Part shown: piece by piece, positions 8,517 to 17,956 of the stretch | Position numbering within the stretch: the first letter of the stretch is position 1 | Layout: each line of letters starts with the position of its first letter | Origin: Bacteroidales bacterium UBA1205 | GTDB taxonomy: Bacteria > Bacteroidota > Bacteroidia > Bacteroidales > WCHB1-69 | Assembly (NCBI GenBank): GCA_002309615.1 | Contig: DBXT01000037.1 | Location: forward strand, 62,001 to 126,000 | Direction of reading: 5' to 3' | Length of the DNA: 64,000 nucleotides | Notes under the pieces: generated by a model | Databases searched by the model: none | Told to the model about the DNA's origin: nothing | What the model saw: only the letters and a program-made list of their open reading frames with translations | Program-made: the position numbers and the translations under genes

Positions 8517-9425
8517 TCAACGCAGTTTATCATATTTGGCAGAATTGCTCGGGTCTATTCTTGACAAAAATTCCACGGCCCTTTGTTTTTGTTCTTGTGA
8601 AGCGGAAGAAAACATATTCACAAATTCATTCGACTTATACATACCCAATATATTCATGCAGTACATATTAGTGCTTTTAGAAGCCATCTGACTTAAAGAT
8701 TGTAATGCATTCAGCACCGCCTCGTAGCCTCCTTCCAAATCTTGGGACATTACGTCTAAGCCTAAACGATGATATTGATACAAAAAGGAACGGAATGTTC
8801 CTGAGGAGGGATTGTTATAATAACTATCCAAGAGCCAATACCTGTTCCGAGAATCTTTTGATGATGTTGACCATCCTGCTTCAGTGGCAGGTGCAGAGGC
8901 GGCTATGTTTATACACTTGGTATAAAAAGGTGTCCCCCCTTGATTGCCGAAAGTATCAAAGGTGATAGCCAACATAAGATTGGCATAGAAGGCTGTTAAT
9001 GAAGTGATGGTCCATAAATACGAACTTTCGTCATAATCAAATGTTTGGCTGGGAGTGAATTTAAACGCTATATCATTATCTTGGAAAGCAAAAATGGAAG
9101 TGGTATAGGTGGAATTAAACACAGGACGACTCAATTGTATGAACAATTTTCCCACAAATTGTTCTGTAGAAACGGCTTGTTCTATTATCAATTGCATGCT
9201 GCATTCTATTTTTTCCTGAGTGGTGAAATTATAATCTGTCCATTTTCGTTCGTTAATAAAACCGGCTATTCCCTGCTCCAAAGCTTTGAATATATCTTTG
9301 TTCACTTGTGAGGCGAATTCTCCGGTCATTTTGTCTGCATTCACACTCACCCTGCAATTGAACTCTTGTGCCTGCAATGCAAACGACCAACATGCAAATA
9401 CCAATATCGGCAGTAGTTTACTCAT
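8517..9425 (-). CDS. porD: DUF4835 family, PorD-like type IX secretion protein
   Basis: A 302-residue exported protein with a signal peptide ending in LQAQ. It begins EFNCRVSVNADKMTG after cleavage, a hallmark start of DUF4835 proteins. This family is annotated in databases as T9SS protein PorD. Its ATG overlaps the coaBC stop by 8 bp, and the pairing coaBC-DUF4835-recN is widely conserved in Bacteroidota. The molecular role within T9SS is not well established. T9SS activity in this organism is independently suggested by two cargo proteins with type A and type B sorting domains in the same window. Confidence 0.8.
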   Translation of the reverse strand: MSKLLPILVFACWSFALQAQEFNCRVSVNADKMTGEFASQVNKDIFKALEQGIAGFINERKWTDYNFTTQEKIECSMQLIIEQAVSTEQFVGKLFIQLSRPVFNSTYTTSIFAFQDNDIAFKFTPSQTFDYDESSYLWTITSLTAFYANLMLAITFDTFGNQGGTPFYTKCINIAASAPATEAGWSTSSKDSRNRYWLLDSYYNNPSSGTFRSFLYQYHRLGLDVMSQDLEGGYEAVLNALQSLSQMASKSTNMYCMNILGMYKSNEFVNMFSSASQEQKQRAVEFLSRIDPSNSAKYDKLR

Positions 9426-10632
9426 GCGCGTTCAGGTTTAGTTTTTCAAATATATGTTTTACTATTTCGGTAGCGACAGCTGCTTTGGATTGCAAGGGTA
9501 TATCCACCACCCCTCCGTCCGCATCCAATACCAGCACTTTGTTGGTATGAGTGGAAAAGCCTGCTCCTTTGTCATTGAGAGAATTCAGCACTATCATATC
9601 CAACTGTTTGGTATTCATTTTTTTGCGAGCATTTTCCAATTCATTGTCCGTTTCCAAGGCAAAGCCCACCACCCATTGTTTTTTGGCTCTGTTGAGTGAC
9701 AATGTTTTGAGTATATCCACTGTCGGCATTAATTCTATGGTCAGGTTTTGACTTTGTTTTTTTAGCTTATGCTCATATTTTTTTACCGGTGTGTAATCGG
9801 CTACCGCTGCTGACATAATCACTATATCTGCTTGGCGGGCGCTTGAGGTGCATGCTTGCAACATTTGTTCTGCACTTTCCACATCTATGCGGTGCACAAG
9901 CGGATGTTGTATAGTTAAATGAGTGGGTGCCGTTACCAAATCCACTTCTATACCTTGGTCGGCTAAGGCTTCGGCCAAAGCGAAGCCCATCAATCCTGAA
10001 GAACGATTGCCTATATAGCGAACCGCATCTATGGCCTCTTGAGTACCTCCTGCACTCACCATGGCTTTGATTCCGCTTCGTTGGGGAAACAATTTCTGCT
10101 GCATAAATGCATGTACTGCGTGGAAGATATCTTCCGGCTCCGCCATGCGACCGTCTCCGTAAGCATTGCAAGCCAAAAATCCCGCCTGCGAGTCTATCAC
10201 ATGCACTCCCCGCTGCTTTAACAATGACAGGTTATCTTCTACTGCGGCATTATGTAACATTTGCTCATTCATAGCAGGAGCTATAAACAAAGGGTTCTTT
10301 AAAGCCATGCACGTAGTGGATACAGCATCATCGGCTATGCCATGAGCTATTTTTCCTATTATGTTAGCCGTAGCCGGTGCCACCACACATACATCGGCCC
10401 ATTGTGCCAAGGAAATATGCTCGGTGGTTCGGTGTATGGCGGGAGAGAACATATCCGTATACAACTCATGTTTGCTCAATGTTTCTATAGACAACGGCGT
10501 TACAAATTGCATAGCATGTTCTGTAGCCATTACCTTTACATCATACCCGTTTTTTACAAACAAACGGATAAGATATAAAGATTTATAGGCAGCTATGCCG
10601 CCGGTAATGCCTATTAAAACATTTTTACTCAT
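9418..10632 (-). CDS. coaBC: Bifunctional phosphopantothenoylcysteine decarboxylase / phosphopantothenate-cysteine ligase
   Basis: A 404-residue bifunctional enzyme for two successive steps of coenzyme A synthesis. The N-terminal CoaC flavoprotein half shows GITGGIAAYKS, the HISLAQWAD catalytic-His segment, PAMNEQM, and active-site Cys in LACNAYGDGRM. The C-terminal CoaB half begins near SAGGTQEAIDAVRYIGNRSSG and carries the SAAVADY segment and a KLKK motif. Length is as expected for the fusion. It begins 3 bp after the rpoZ stop and overlaps the next gene by 8 bp. Confidence 0.95.
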   Translation of the reverse strand: MSKNVLIGITGGIAAYKSLYLIRLFVKNGYDVKVMATEHAMQFVTPLSIETLSKHELYTDMFSPAIHRTTEHISLAQWADVCVVAPATANIIGKIAHGIADDAVSTTCMALKNPLFIAPAMNEQMLHNAAVEDNLSLLKQRGVHVIDSQAGFLACNAYGDGRMAEPEDIFHAVHAFMQQKLFPQRSGIKAMVSAGGTQEAIDAVRYIGNRSSGLMGFALAEALADQGIEVDLVTAPTHLTIQHPLVHRIDVESAEQMLQACTSSARQADIVIMSAAVADYTPVKKYEHKLKKQSQNLTIELMPTVDILKTLSLNRAKKQWVVGFALETDNELENARKKMNTKQLDMIVLNSLNDKGAGFSTHTNKVLVLDADGGVVDIPLQSKAAVATEIVKHIFEKLNLNAHE

Positions 10633-10635
10633 ACA

Positions 10636-10956
10636 CTAATTTTCCTCTTCGGGTTCTTTATAGTATATTTGACCATCTTTAAACTCCTGAATAGCTAACA
10701 AAGTAGGCTTGGGCATTTGTTCATAAAAACGCACCAACTCTATTTGTTCTTTATTCTCCGCACCGTCTTCTGATGTGTCGTGAGTGGCGAAATCTTTGAT
10801 TTTTTCGTTTAATTCTTCTTTTAAATCCACCGCTATTTGATTAGAACGCTTGGCCAATATGTTGATGGTTTCATAAATATTGCCCGTTTCTTTATCAAAA
10901 TCATTCAAATTACGAGTAATCGCATTCGTATCGGTTTTAATTTTTTTGTAATCCAT
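10636..10956 (-). CDS. rpoZ: RNA polymerase omega subunit (Bacteroidota type)
   Basis: A 106-residue protein starting MDYKKIKT. The segment NIYETINILAKRSNQIAVDLKEEL corresponds to the omega core helix in which AxRxxQI contacts the beta-prime subunit. The acidic C-terminal tail (YYKEPEEEN) is typical of Bacteroidota omega. It assists assembly of RNA polymerase in the cytoplasm. It lies between bamD (13 bp) and coaBC (3 bp), a common order in the phylum. Confidence 0.88.
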   Translation of the reverse strand: MDYKKIKTDTNAITRNLNDFDKETGNIYETINILAKRSNQIAVDLKEELNEKIKDFATHDTSEDGAENKEQIELVRFYEQMPKPTLLAIQEFKDGQIYYKEPEEEN

Positions 10957-10969
10957 TTATATCAGTAAT

Positions 10970-11824
10970 TTAATTGTTATTCAATATTTTATCTCTTTTC
11001 TTTTTTGCATCTGCCATAAGTTTGTCCACCTCTGCCATGTATTTTGACTCTGCATTATACACTTTTAACTTAGCAGCATCATCCAACACCATTTGGTACC
11101 GCTCCGCTTTTTTGCTTTCTATGCTGTTTTGTGCATAGGCATAACTATTTTTCACCATATAATACAAAGCTTCTTCCATACAATTTGATGTAGGGTATTC
11201 TTTCATCAAATTCTGAAAGCATATTTGAGCGGCCTTATAGTTTTCGGTGTTGTAATACATTTTGGCAATGCTGAAATCTTTATATGCCAACTTGTTTCTC
11301 AAAGTATCTATCATTGCATTACTTTCTTCCACATGTTCGCTGGCCGGATAGGCACTGATAAAACTTTGCAAGCCCTCTATGGCCATTTTGGAATCGGATT
11401 GGTCTAAATTATAGGCAGGAGAATTCAGATAATAACATTTTGCCGCCAAAAATGCCGCCAATTCCACCCTGTTGCTTTGCGGATATCGACGAATATAATC
11501 GTTAAAGTGAAAGGCTGCCATCAAAAAGTCATTGTTTTTCATATAGCTGTCGGCAAAAAGGAATAATATGGTATCGCCTTGCGGAACAGACATATACAAA
11601 GGATATATCTCTTCCAGCAATTGGGCGGAGGTGAGGTATGCTCCTTTTTCATAATACATCAAAGCAGCAGCATATTTCTCCTCCTTGGTCTTATACCGTT
11701 TGGTTACTTTTTCTATTTTTTTGCTTTTATTGGCATTGTTCTTTTTGTCACGGGCTACACCCGCATTTGACATGCCCAAGCATAAAACAGCCGCCAACAC
11801 CGCTACTAAAAAATTCCTATTCAT
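10970..11824 (-). CDS. bamD: Outer-membrane assembly factor BamD
   Basis: A protein of about 284 residues with TPR-like helical repeats (for example YEKGAYLTSAQLLEEI and FNDYIRRYPQSNRVELAAF) typical of BamD/YfiO. The first ATG lies at 11837-11839, but the start at 11822-11824 (MNRNFLVAVLAAVL) gives a clean signal peptide and is preferred; both are downstream of the promoter. BamD is normally a lipoprotein; the only nearby Cys (AAVLCLG) is a poor lipobox, so the anchoring is uncertain. It works with BamA in folding outer-membrane proteins. First gene of the six-gene operon ending in the Nudix hydrolase. Confidence 0.85.
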   Translation of the reverse strand: MNRNFLVAVLAAVLCLGMSNAGVARDKKNNANKSKKIEKVTKRYKTKEEKYAAALMYYEKGAYLTSAQLLEEIYPLYMSVPQGDTILFLFADSYMKNNDFLMAAFHFNDYIRRYPQSNRVELAAFLAAKCYYLNSPAYNLDQSDSKMAIEGLQSFISAYPASEHVEESNAMIDTLRNKLAYKDFSIAKMYYNTENYKAAQICFQNLMKEYPTSNCMEEALYYMVKNSYAYAQNSIESKKAERYQMVLDDAAKLKVYNAESKYMAEVDKLMADAKKKRDKILNNN

Positions 11825-11863
11825 CAATGTATTATACACTTAACTTCCTATATTCAGAACTTG

Positions 11864-11871
11864 CAAATATA
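11864..11871 (-). promoter_or_regulatory. -7 promoter element for the bamD operon
   Basis: TATATTTG on the minus strand in the extended context A-run, TGT, TAnnTTTG, CA; 25-40 bp upstream of the two possible bamD starts. Confidence 0.7.
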
Positions 11872-11920
11872 ACATTTTTTTTTGAATTATAAGAAGAGAA
11901 AGGCGGATGTGAAAAAAGCA

Positions 11921-11950
11921 AAAAAAGGTTACTACTTTGTAACCTTTTTT
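11921..11950 (-). terminator. Intrinsic terminator of the T9SS type A gene
   Basis: Perfect 12-bp stem AAAAAAGGTTAC / GTAACCTTTTTT with a 6-nt loop. It starts 28 bp past the stop of the 1012-residue protein gene. A-tract and T-tract flank both sides, so it could act in either direction, but only the minus-strand gene reads into it. Confidence 0.85.
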
Positions 11951-11977
11951 GTATTAGTTTATTTTTATTTTTTATAA

Positions 11978-14900
11978 TTATTGTTTTACTATCTTTTTTA
12001 CACAAACACCTTGTGGTAAGGTTATCCGCGAATAATAAATACCTGATGGTAATTGACTTATATCCACAATATTTTTATTTGTAAATAACATTAATGCTTG
12101 CCCGTTCACATCAAATATTTCTATTTGCTGAACATATTCTTTATTTACTTCCAAAATTCCCATCGTCGGATTCGGATATACTTGCACTCCGTCTATTGTT
12201 GCTTCTTCTATATTTACATTATATGCAAAATTCGCTATATACGATGCATCATCAGTTACTGTTATTGTATATGGATTTTGCGTACTTCCATCGTTCCATT
12301 GTACAAAATGATAATTATCTTTAGCTTCTGCTCGTAAAGTAACTTGTGTGTTATAATTATATATTCCACTGCCTAATACAATTCCCTGATTCGTATCATA
12401 CGGAATTGCTTCAATATTATATTGATTAATTCCAAAATAAGCAACATATGAAACATCTTCAACAACTATCAGAGTTCTCGGATTCTTGATATTGCCATCA
12501 TCCCAACGGACAAAATGATATCCGTAATACGGGGTAGCTGTCAAAACCGCTTGTGAATTATGAGCATACACGCCTTCTCCACTCACTTTTCCATAATTAC
12601 TATTATTTACCGACAATGTTACAACATGACTATTTTCAATAGTCGGAGCAAAATTAGCTATATACGTCATAGAATTTGTTACTACTATCGTTCTCGGATT
12701 TTGGGTATTACCATCATTCCACTGAATAAATTGATATCCATTATTTGGAATAGCCGTTAACAATATAGTATCATATTTATAATATACGCCACCACCAACA
12801 ACTGTTCCATAAATACTATCATTGGCAATTGCGGAAATAACACATGTATCTATGCCAAACATATTAGTAAACTCTGCAATATACACCGCATTGTTATTGA
12901 CAATTATCATTCTTGAACTTAAAGTGTCCCCATCATTCCATTTGACAAATTCACATCCTTGATGAGGAATAGCGTTTAACATGACTGTATCCCCATTGTT
13001 ATAGACACCTCCACCTGTTACCGTTCCTAATGTGCTATCATTTGCTCTTGCATCAATGATATATGTACCCGTACAAGCAAAATATGCTGTATATGTCGCG
13101 TTTCCTAGAACTGTTATGGCACGAGGGTTTTGGGTGACACCATCGCTCCATATTGCAAACGAATATCCGCCTTTAGGTATTGCTATCAACGTCGTAGTGT
13201 CCAAATAAGAATAAATTCCGCCACCTAATACCTCTCCAAAACTAGTATCATTAACATTCGTTGTTATTGTATAATAACCATTCCCTTTAAAAATAGCTGT
13301 AAACATAGTATCTTTTGTTACTGATATTGTTCTTGGGTTTGGGGTAATTCCATCACTCCACATTACAAATTGACCATTGGGTTTAGCAACAGCTGTTAAT
13401 ACGACCTGCGTGTTAATAGGATATATTCCACCTCCCATTACTATTCCCATCGTAGTATCATTACTTTTAACATCTACCAAATATTGAAGTGTGTCAACTC
13501 CTAACACGCGTTGAGTCTTAGACCTTTGTGATATAGATCCATTGGTGGCTATTACGTAATAAGCGCCAGCACTAGTAGGAACATATTTATCTGTTGTTGC
13601 TCCAAAAATAGCTGTTTCATCTTTAAACCATTGTATAGATGTTCCCGGAGTTACGACAACTGACAATGTATCACCATGATAAAACCTAGCACTCACTCCA
13701 TGTATCGGACGAACTCCACATGTGTCTGTTTTTTGCCACTTGCCATACCATGTTAAACTTGTATCTATCGTTAAAATCCACACCTTGGAACGTGAAATCA
13801 TAGTTGAAGTATAGTAATTTCTTGTGACATGACCTATTACACTATCTTTCAAATTTGCCTTTATTCCATTTAACCCCACATTTTGTCGTACACCCAATTT
13901 AATCAACTCACCGGAAGACGGAATATACCACCCTTTAGAAAAGTCCACCATAGAAGCTGCTGGATGAGTTGTTGACATATTTTGCCTAATAGTTCTTGTA
14001 TTTTCATAGCCATTCATATCTTTCACCCCTGGTAAAAACTCATTCCATGGACCCATATATATATTTGATGCAATAGGAACTTCATACATATCTACAGGTG
14101 TTAACTCTAAAAATCCCGTATCTGTTGCCCATTTATAACTACCTATTAAATCTGACATTGACACCGCTAAATCCTCGCCAATTGCAGGTGTATAAAAAAC
14201 AATTCCCTCACTATTATCCGACAAAATAACTTTTTGTCCTACTTTATAAAATGAAGAATCACTTGTTCCATCAGGATGACGCACTATAAGATGATCTGTT
14301 TTTGAAAAATTAACATGACAAATACTTCTAACATAATGATCTGTTATTTTCGAATCAATATAACTTCGACTAGAAGTCAAAACACCATCTCCGCATATAG
14401 ACCACGCATTGCTATTACTCTCCTCTGAGCTGGTCCAATATTGATAACCACCCATCTCAGATGCTATAGATGTCCCAAAATAGGAATTTTTCAAGTTAGT
14501 AATAGTTGACGACATAACATTCATATTTGAATACAATAATTGCAATTGACCTGCAGCAGGTAAAAACCAATTTCCGTTAGCAACTGTATCATTATTATAA
14601 CATGCCACGCCAAAGGCAGGCCATTGTGTTGCCCAATTTGACCCTAAATTCATCACCATTGCAGTATTGACATAACCATTTACATCTTCAATAGCTTTTC
14701 TTATATTAGTATTTTGAATACCGATCACATCTACACATCTGCCTGGGTTACCTGATTCATTTTCCCATTTACAAGGAAGTCCATTATTTGCATCATGTAA
14801 CGCAACCACCCATCCATATTGTCCTGTTGTATCTACATAATACACCACTCCAATAGGTGTTTTGCCTGAAGTGAAAGCAGCATTGATACTACCGACGTCC

Positions 14901-15016
14901 GGCATGGATGTTGTTCCATCTGCATAATACACATCTCCCTCGAATATACGTTGAGCATTCAATGTTGATATAAAAAATATTAACAAACACGTAATTATTT
15001 TACCAATTCTATTCAT
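11978..15016 (-). CDS. Secreted T9SS type A protein with six InlB-like B-repeats
   Basis: A 1012-residue surface or secreted protein. A signal peptide ends in TLNAQ. Residues about 25-450 contain two copies of a DUF1566/Fibrobacter-like fold (NGNWFLPAAGQL and GWYIPSSGELIKL, each followed by a YWTSS- or YYTST-like motif). A short Ig-like segment (about 455-505) precedes six tandem repeats of about 70 residues with GGGxY, GYxFxxWxDG, NPRT and YxAxF motifs, matching the divergent InlB B-repeat. The C-terminal 75 residues (VYPNPTMGILEV, ISQLPSGIYYSRI, KKIVKQ) are a type A T9SS sorting signal. It is monocistronic, with its own promoter and terminator. Function is probably adhesion or matrix, which is inference. 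Confidence 0.85.
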   Translation of the reverse strand: MNRIGKIITCLLIFFISTLNAQRIFEGDVYYADGTTSMPDVGSINAAFTSGKTPIGVVYYVDTTGQYGWVVALHDANNGLPCKWENESGNPGRCVDVIGIQNTNIRKAIEDVNGYVNTAMVMNLGSNWATQWPAFGVACYNNDTVANGNWFLPAAGQLQLLYSNMNVMSSTITNLKNSYFGTSIASEMGGYQYWTSSEESNSNAWSICGDGVLTSSRSYIDSKITDHYVRSICHVNFSKTDHLIVRHPDGTSDSSFYKVGQKVILSDNSEGIVFYTPAIGEDLAVSMSDLIGSYKWATDTGFLELTPVDMYEVPIASNIYMGPWNEFLPGVKDMNGYENTRTIRQNMSTTHPAASMVDFSKGWYIPSSGELIKLGVRQNVGLNGIKANLKDSVIGHVTRNYYTSTMISRSKVWILTIDTSLTWYGKWQKTDTCGVRPIHGVSARFYHGDTLSVVVTPGTSIQWFKDETAIFGATTDKYVPTSAGAYYVIATNGSISQRSKTQRVLGVDTLQYLVDVKSNDTTMGIVMGGGIYPINTQVVLTAVAKPNGQFVMWSDGITPNPRTISVTKDTMFTAIFKGNGYYTITTNVNDTSFGEVLGGGIYSYLDTTTLIAIPKGGYSFAIWSDGVTQNPRAITVLGNATYTAYFACTGTYIIDARANDSTLGTVTGGGVYNNGDTVMLNAIPHQGCEFVKWNDGDTLSSRMIIVNNNAVYIAEFTNMFGIDTCVISAIANDSIYGTVVGGGVYYKYDTILLTAIPNNGYQFIQWNDGNTQNPRTIVVTNSMTYIANFAPTIENSHVVTLSVNNSNYGKVSGEGVYAHNSQAVLTATPYYGYHFVRWDDGNIKNPRTLIVVEDVSYVAYFGINQYNIEAIPYDTNQGIVLGSGIYNYNTQVTLRAEAKDNYHFVQWNDGSTQNPYTITVTDDASYIANFAYNVNIEEATIDGVQVYPNPTMGILEVNKEYVQQIEIFDVNGQALMLFTNKNIVDISQLPSGIYYSRITLPQGVCVKKIVKQ
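12225..13495 (-). repeat. Six tandem InlB-like B-repeat coding units
   Basis: Six units of roughly 70 codons each share the pattern small-G-x-V-x-GGG-x-Y, then G-Y-x-F-x-x-W-x-D-G, then NPRTI and Y-x-A-x-F. Conservation is at protein level; the DNA copies have diverged, so this is old duplication rather than a recent tandem array. Boundaries are approximate. Confidence 0.75.
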
Positions 15017-15052
15017 GATATATTTTTAAAAAAATTTGTCAAATTGTTTTTG

Positions 15053-15060
15053 CAAATATA
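15053..15060 (-). promoter_or_regulatory. -7 promoter element for the T9SS type A gene
   Basis: TATATTTG on the minus strand followed by CA, 37 bp upstream of the ATG at 15016. Confidence 0.65.
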
Positions 15061-15327
15061 CATTTCTTATATATATATATATGAATATCAATTAATTAAA
15101 GCACAACAGCAAGGGTTACTAATTGGATTTTTGCAGGATTTTTAATACATACTGCGATTATAGTATCTTGAAATTAAATTTTTTCCACTACAACATATTT
15201 TTCTAATTTGCTGATTTTATCCTACCACGATTTTCTGCCAAAAAAATGCTATCTTTGCATTTATGACGAATATACGCAAGAATGTTCCGCATATTCGCTA
15301 AAATGTTTTAAATCAATAACAAAAAAA
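15061..15327. other. Divergent intergenic region before alaS
   Basis: The 311-bp gap between the type A T9SS gene and alaS (15017-15327) contains one -7 element for each direction (15053-15060 minus, 15250-15257 plus). An alternating TA tract lies near 15070. Nothing else was recognised. Confidence 0.5.
15250..15257 (+). promoter_or_regulatory. -7 promoter element for alaS
   Basis: TATCTTTG in the full extended context A-run, TGC, TAnnTTTG, CA; 71 bp upstream of the chosen alaS ATG. Its position excludes in-frame starts further upstream. Confidence 0.7.
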
Positions 15328-17946
15328 ATGACAAGCACAGAAATACGCAAAGCGTTTTTAGATTTTTTCACATCCAAATCGCATCACATAGTACCGTCGG
15401 CACCCATAGTCGTAAAAAACGACCCTACTTTGATGTTTATCAATGCCGGTATGAATCAATTTAAAGATATATTCTTAGGCAATCAACCGGCCAAATTTCC
15501 AAGGGTTGCCAACAGTCAAAAGTGCTTGCGTGTTTCAGGCAAACATAACGACTTGGAAGAAGTGGGACACGACACCTACCATCATACCTTTTTTGAGATG
15601 TTGGGCAATTGGTCGTTTGCCGACTATTTCAAAAAAGAGGCCATTATGTGGGCATGGGAATTTTTGACGGAGGTGATGAAAATCAATCCTTCCAACCTTT
15701 ACGTTACCGTATTCGGCGGCGATACGCAAGACGGTACCGCAAAAGATACTGAAGCCTACGATATATGGAAAACGATAGTGGACGAAGACCGCATTCTTTT
15801 CGGCAACAAAAAAGACAATTTTTGGGAAATGGGCGATTGCGGTCCTTGCGGTCCCTGTTCTGAAATACATATAGACCTCCGCAGTGAGGAAGAAAAACAA
15901 AAAACAGCAGGCAAAACGTTGGTCAATGCCGACCACCCGCAGGTGATAGAAATATGGAATCTGGTATTTATACAATACAACCGCACTGCCTCCGGACAAT
16001 TGGAACTGTTACCACACAAATTTGTGGACACCGGTATGGGATTTGAACGCCTTTGCATGGTGCTGCAAGGTAAACAATCTAATTACGACACCGATGTATT
16101 TCAACCCATCATACATGCCATAGCCCATCAGGCCGGACTTTCGTACGGCGATGATGAACAAAAAGACATAGCCATGCGTGTAATTGCCGACCACCTTCGT
16201 GCTGTATCCTTCGCCGTCACCGATGGTCAACTTCCTTCCAACACAAGTGCCGGTTATGTAATACGCCGTATATTGCGCCGTGCCGTTCGCTACGGCTATA
16301 CCTTTTTGGATTTCAAACAACCGTTCCTTTGTGAACTTCTTCCCATATTGGTGCAACAAATGGGAGAACAATATCCTGAAATTGCCGACCAGCAAAAATT
16401 AGTATATAAGGTTATTAAAGAAGAAGAATTGTCGTTTTTACGTACCTTGTCTTACGGTATACAAAAATTTGAGCAATACACCGCTACCCACCAAAACAAC
16501 AAGGTGATAGACGGAAAATTCGCTTTTGAACTCTTTGACACCTATGGTTTTCCTATTGACCTTACCCAATTGATGGCACAAGAAAAAGGCAAAAATGTGG
16601 ATATGCAAATGTTTGAAGTTTGCCTTAAAGAACAACAAGAACGGTCCCGCACCGCCACCAACATAGAAGCGGACGATTGGCAAATAGTCACCCCCGGCGA
16701 TACCGCTACCGTTTTTGTAGGATACGACACGCTATCGGTAAAAACACATATTTTAAGATATAGAAAAATCAACACCAAAGACCAAACTTTTTACCAATTG
16801 GTTTTGGACACCACTCCTTTTTATGCAGAAGGAGGCGGTCAGGTAGGAGATGCCGGTTTATTAAAATCCGCCAATGAAAGCATCCCCATTACCAATACCA
16901 AAAAAGAAAATAATCTTCACATACACATTTGTAATCGGCTTCCTGAAGACCTTACTGCCGAATTTGTTGCCGAAGTAAATGCCGAACGCAGACAACTTAC
17001 CGCCAACAATCATAGTGCCACCCACCTTTTACACTTTGCACTCCGCCAAGTACTGGGCACACATGTTGAACAAAAAGGCTCTTTTGTGAATGCAGAACGT
17101 TTGCGTTTTGACTTTTCCCACTTTGAAAAAATAAGCAAAGAAGATTTACGCAAGGTGGAACACATAGTCAATAAGATGATAAGAGAAAACATACCGCTTG
17201 CCGACCACAGAGATGTGCCCATAGAACAAGCTAAAACCATGGGTGCCATGGCTTTGTTCGGAGAAAAATACGGAGATAGAGTTCGTGTGGTTCAATTCGG
17301 AGCATCAGTGGAATTTTGCGGAGGCACACACACTTCGGCTACGGGCAATATAGGCATGCTTCACATAGTATCGGAATCGGCCATTGCCGCAGGCATACGC
17401 CGTATAGAAGCCATTACCGCTGAAGCAGCGGAAAAATGGATGCACAGCCAACAAGACACCTTGGAAGCCATACAAGCTCTTTGTAACGCCAAAGGCAATT
17501 TGACTCTTTCGGTAAAACACTATATAGAAGAAAATGCCCAACTGAAAAAACAGGTGGAACATTTTCTCAATGAAAAAATGCTCATGATTAAAGATAAACT
17601 GCTGACGCAAGTTGAGCACTATGGCGATATACAAATCATACGCTACCAAAGCGACGACTCGGCGGAAACCATAAAGAACCTAACGCTTTTGCTAAAGCCC
17701 CATTTTATGGACAGCCCGTTCGCTTTTGTCGGCGGTGGTGTACACGAAGGCAAGCCCTCGCTTACTATTTTCTTCAGCCAAGCCATGGTCGATAAGGGAT
17801 ATCATGCAGGCAATATAGTGCGTGCCGCTGCCAAAAAAATTGACGGTGGCGGAGGCGGTCAAGCCTATTTGGCAACCGCAGGCGGAAAAAACGCCGACGG
17901 ACTCACACAAGCAATAGATGAAATAATTAATACTATCAAACAATAA
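15328..17946 (+). CDS. alaS: Alanine-tRNA ligase
   Basis: An 872-residue class II synthetase that charges tRNA-Ala. The start at 15328 ([14 protein letters not shown]) matches the family N-terminus; 40 further upstream codons are open but span the promoter. The editing domain has HSATH at residues 562-566 and CGGTH at 664-668, which hold the zinc for clearing mischarged serine or glycine. The C-terminal C-Ala region ends with [19 protein letters not shown] glycine-rich sequence (near residue 840). Length agrees with Escherichia coli AlaRS (876). It heads a plus-strand run with a lipoprotein, PASTA protein and trmB. Confidence 0.96.
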   Translation: MTSTEIRKAFLDFFTSKSHHIVPSAPIVVKNDPTLMFINAGMNQFKDIFLGNQPAKFPRVANSQKCLRVSGKHNDLEEVGHDTYHHTFFEMLGNWSFADYFKKEAIMWAWEFLTEVMKINPSNLYVTVFGGDTQDGTAKDTEAYDIWKTIVDEDRILFGNKKDNFWEMGDCGPCGPCSEIHIDLRSEEEKQKTAGKTLVNADHPQVIEIWNLVFIQYNRTASGQLELLPHKFVDTGMGFERLCMVLQGKQSNYDTDVFQPIIHAIAHQAGLSYGDDEQKDIAMRVIADHLRAVSFAVTDGQLPSNTSAGYVIRRILRRAVRYGYTFLDFKQPFLCELLPILVQQMGEQYPEIADQQKLVYKVIKEEELSFLRTLSYGIQKFEQYTATHQNNKVIDGKFAFELFDTYGFPIDLTQLMAQEKGKNVDMQMFEVCLKEQQERSRTATNIEADDWQIVTPGDTATVFVGYDTLSVKTHILRYRKINTKDQTFYQLVLDTTPFYAEGGGQVGDAGLLKSANESIPITNTKKENNLHIHICNRLPEDLTAEFVAEVNAERRQLTANNHSATHLLHFALRQVLGTHVEQKGSFVNAERLRFDFSHFEKISKEDLRKVEHIVNKMIRENIPLADHRDVPIEQAKTMGAMALFGEKYGDRVRVVQFGASVEFCGGTHTSATGNIGMLHIVSESAIAAGIRRIEAITAEAAEKWMHSQQDTLEAIQALCNAKGNLTLSVKHYIEENAQLKKQVEHFLNEKMLMIKDKLLTQVEHYGDIQIIRYQSDDSAETIKNLTLLLKPHFMDSPFAFVGGGVHEGKPSLTIFFSQAMVDKGYHAGNIVRAAAKKIDGGGGGQAYLATAGGKNADGLTQAIDEIINTIKQ

Positions 17947-17956
17947 TACCAATATC

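Noticed and set aside
12225..13495. Possible CRISPR or DNA satellite from regular spacing
   Set aside because: Units are about 210 bp, in frame and divergent in DNA. They encode InlB-like protein repeats.
15208..15327. N-terminal extension of AlaRS by 40 codons
   Set aside because: The extension spans the -7 promoter element and does not match the AlaRS family start.
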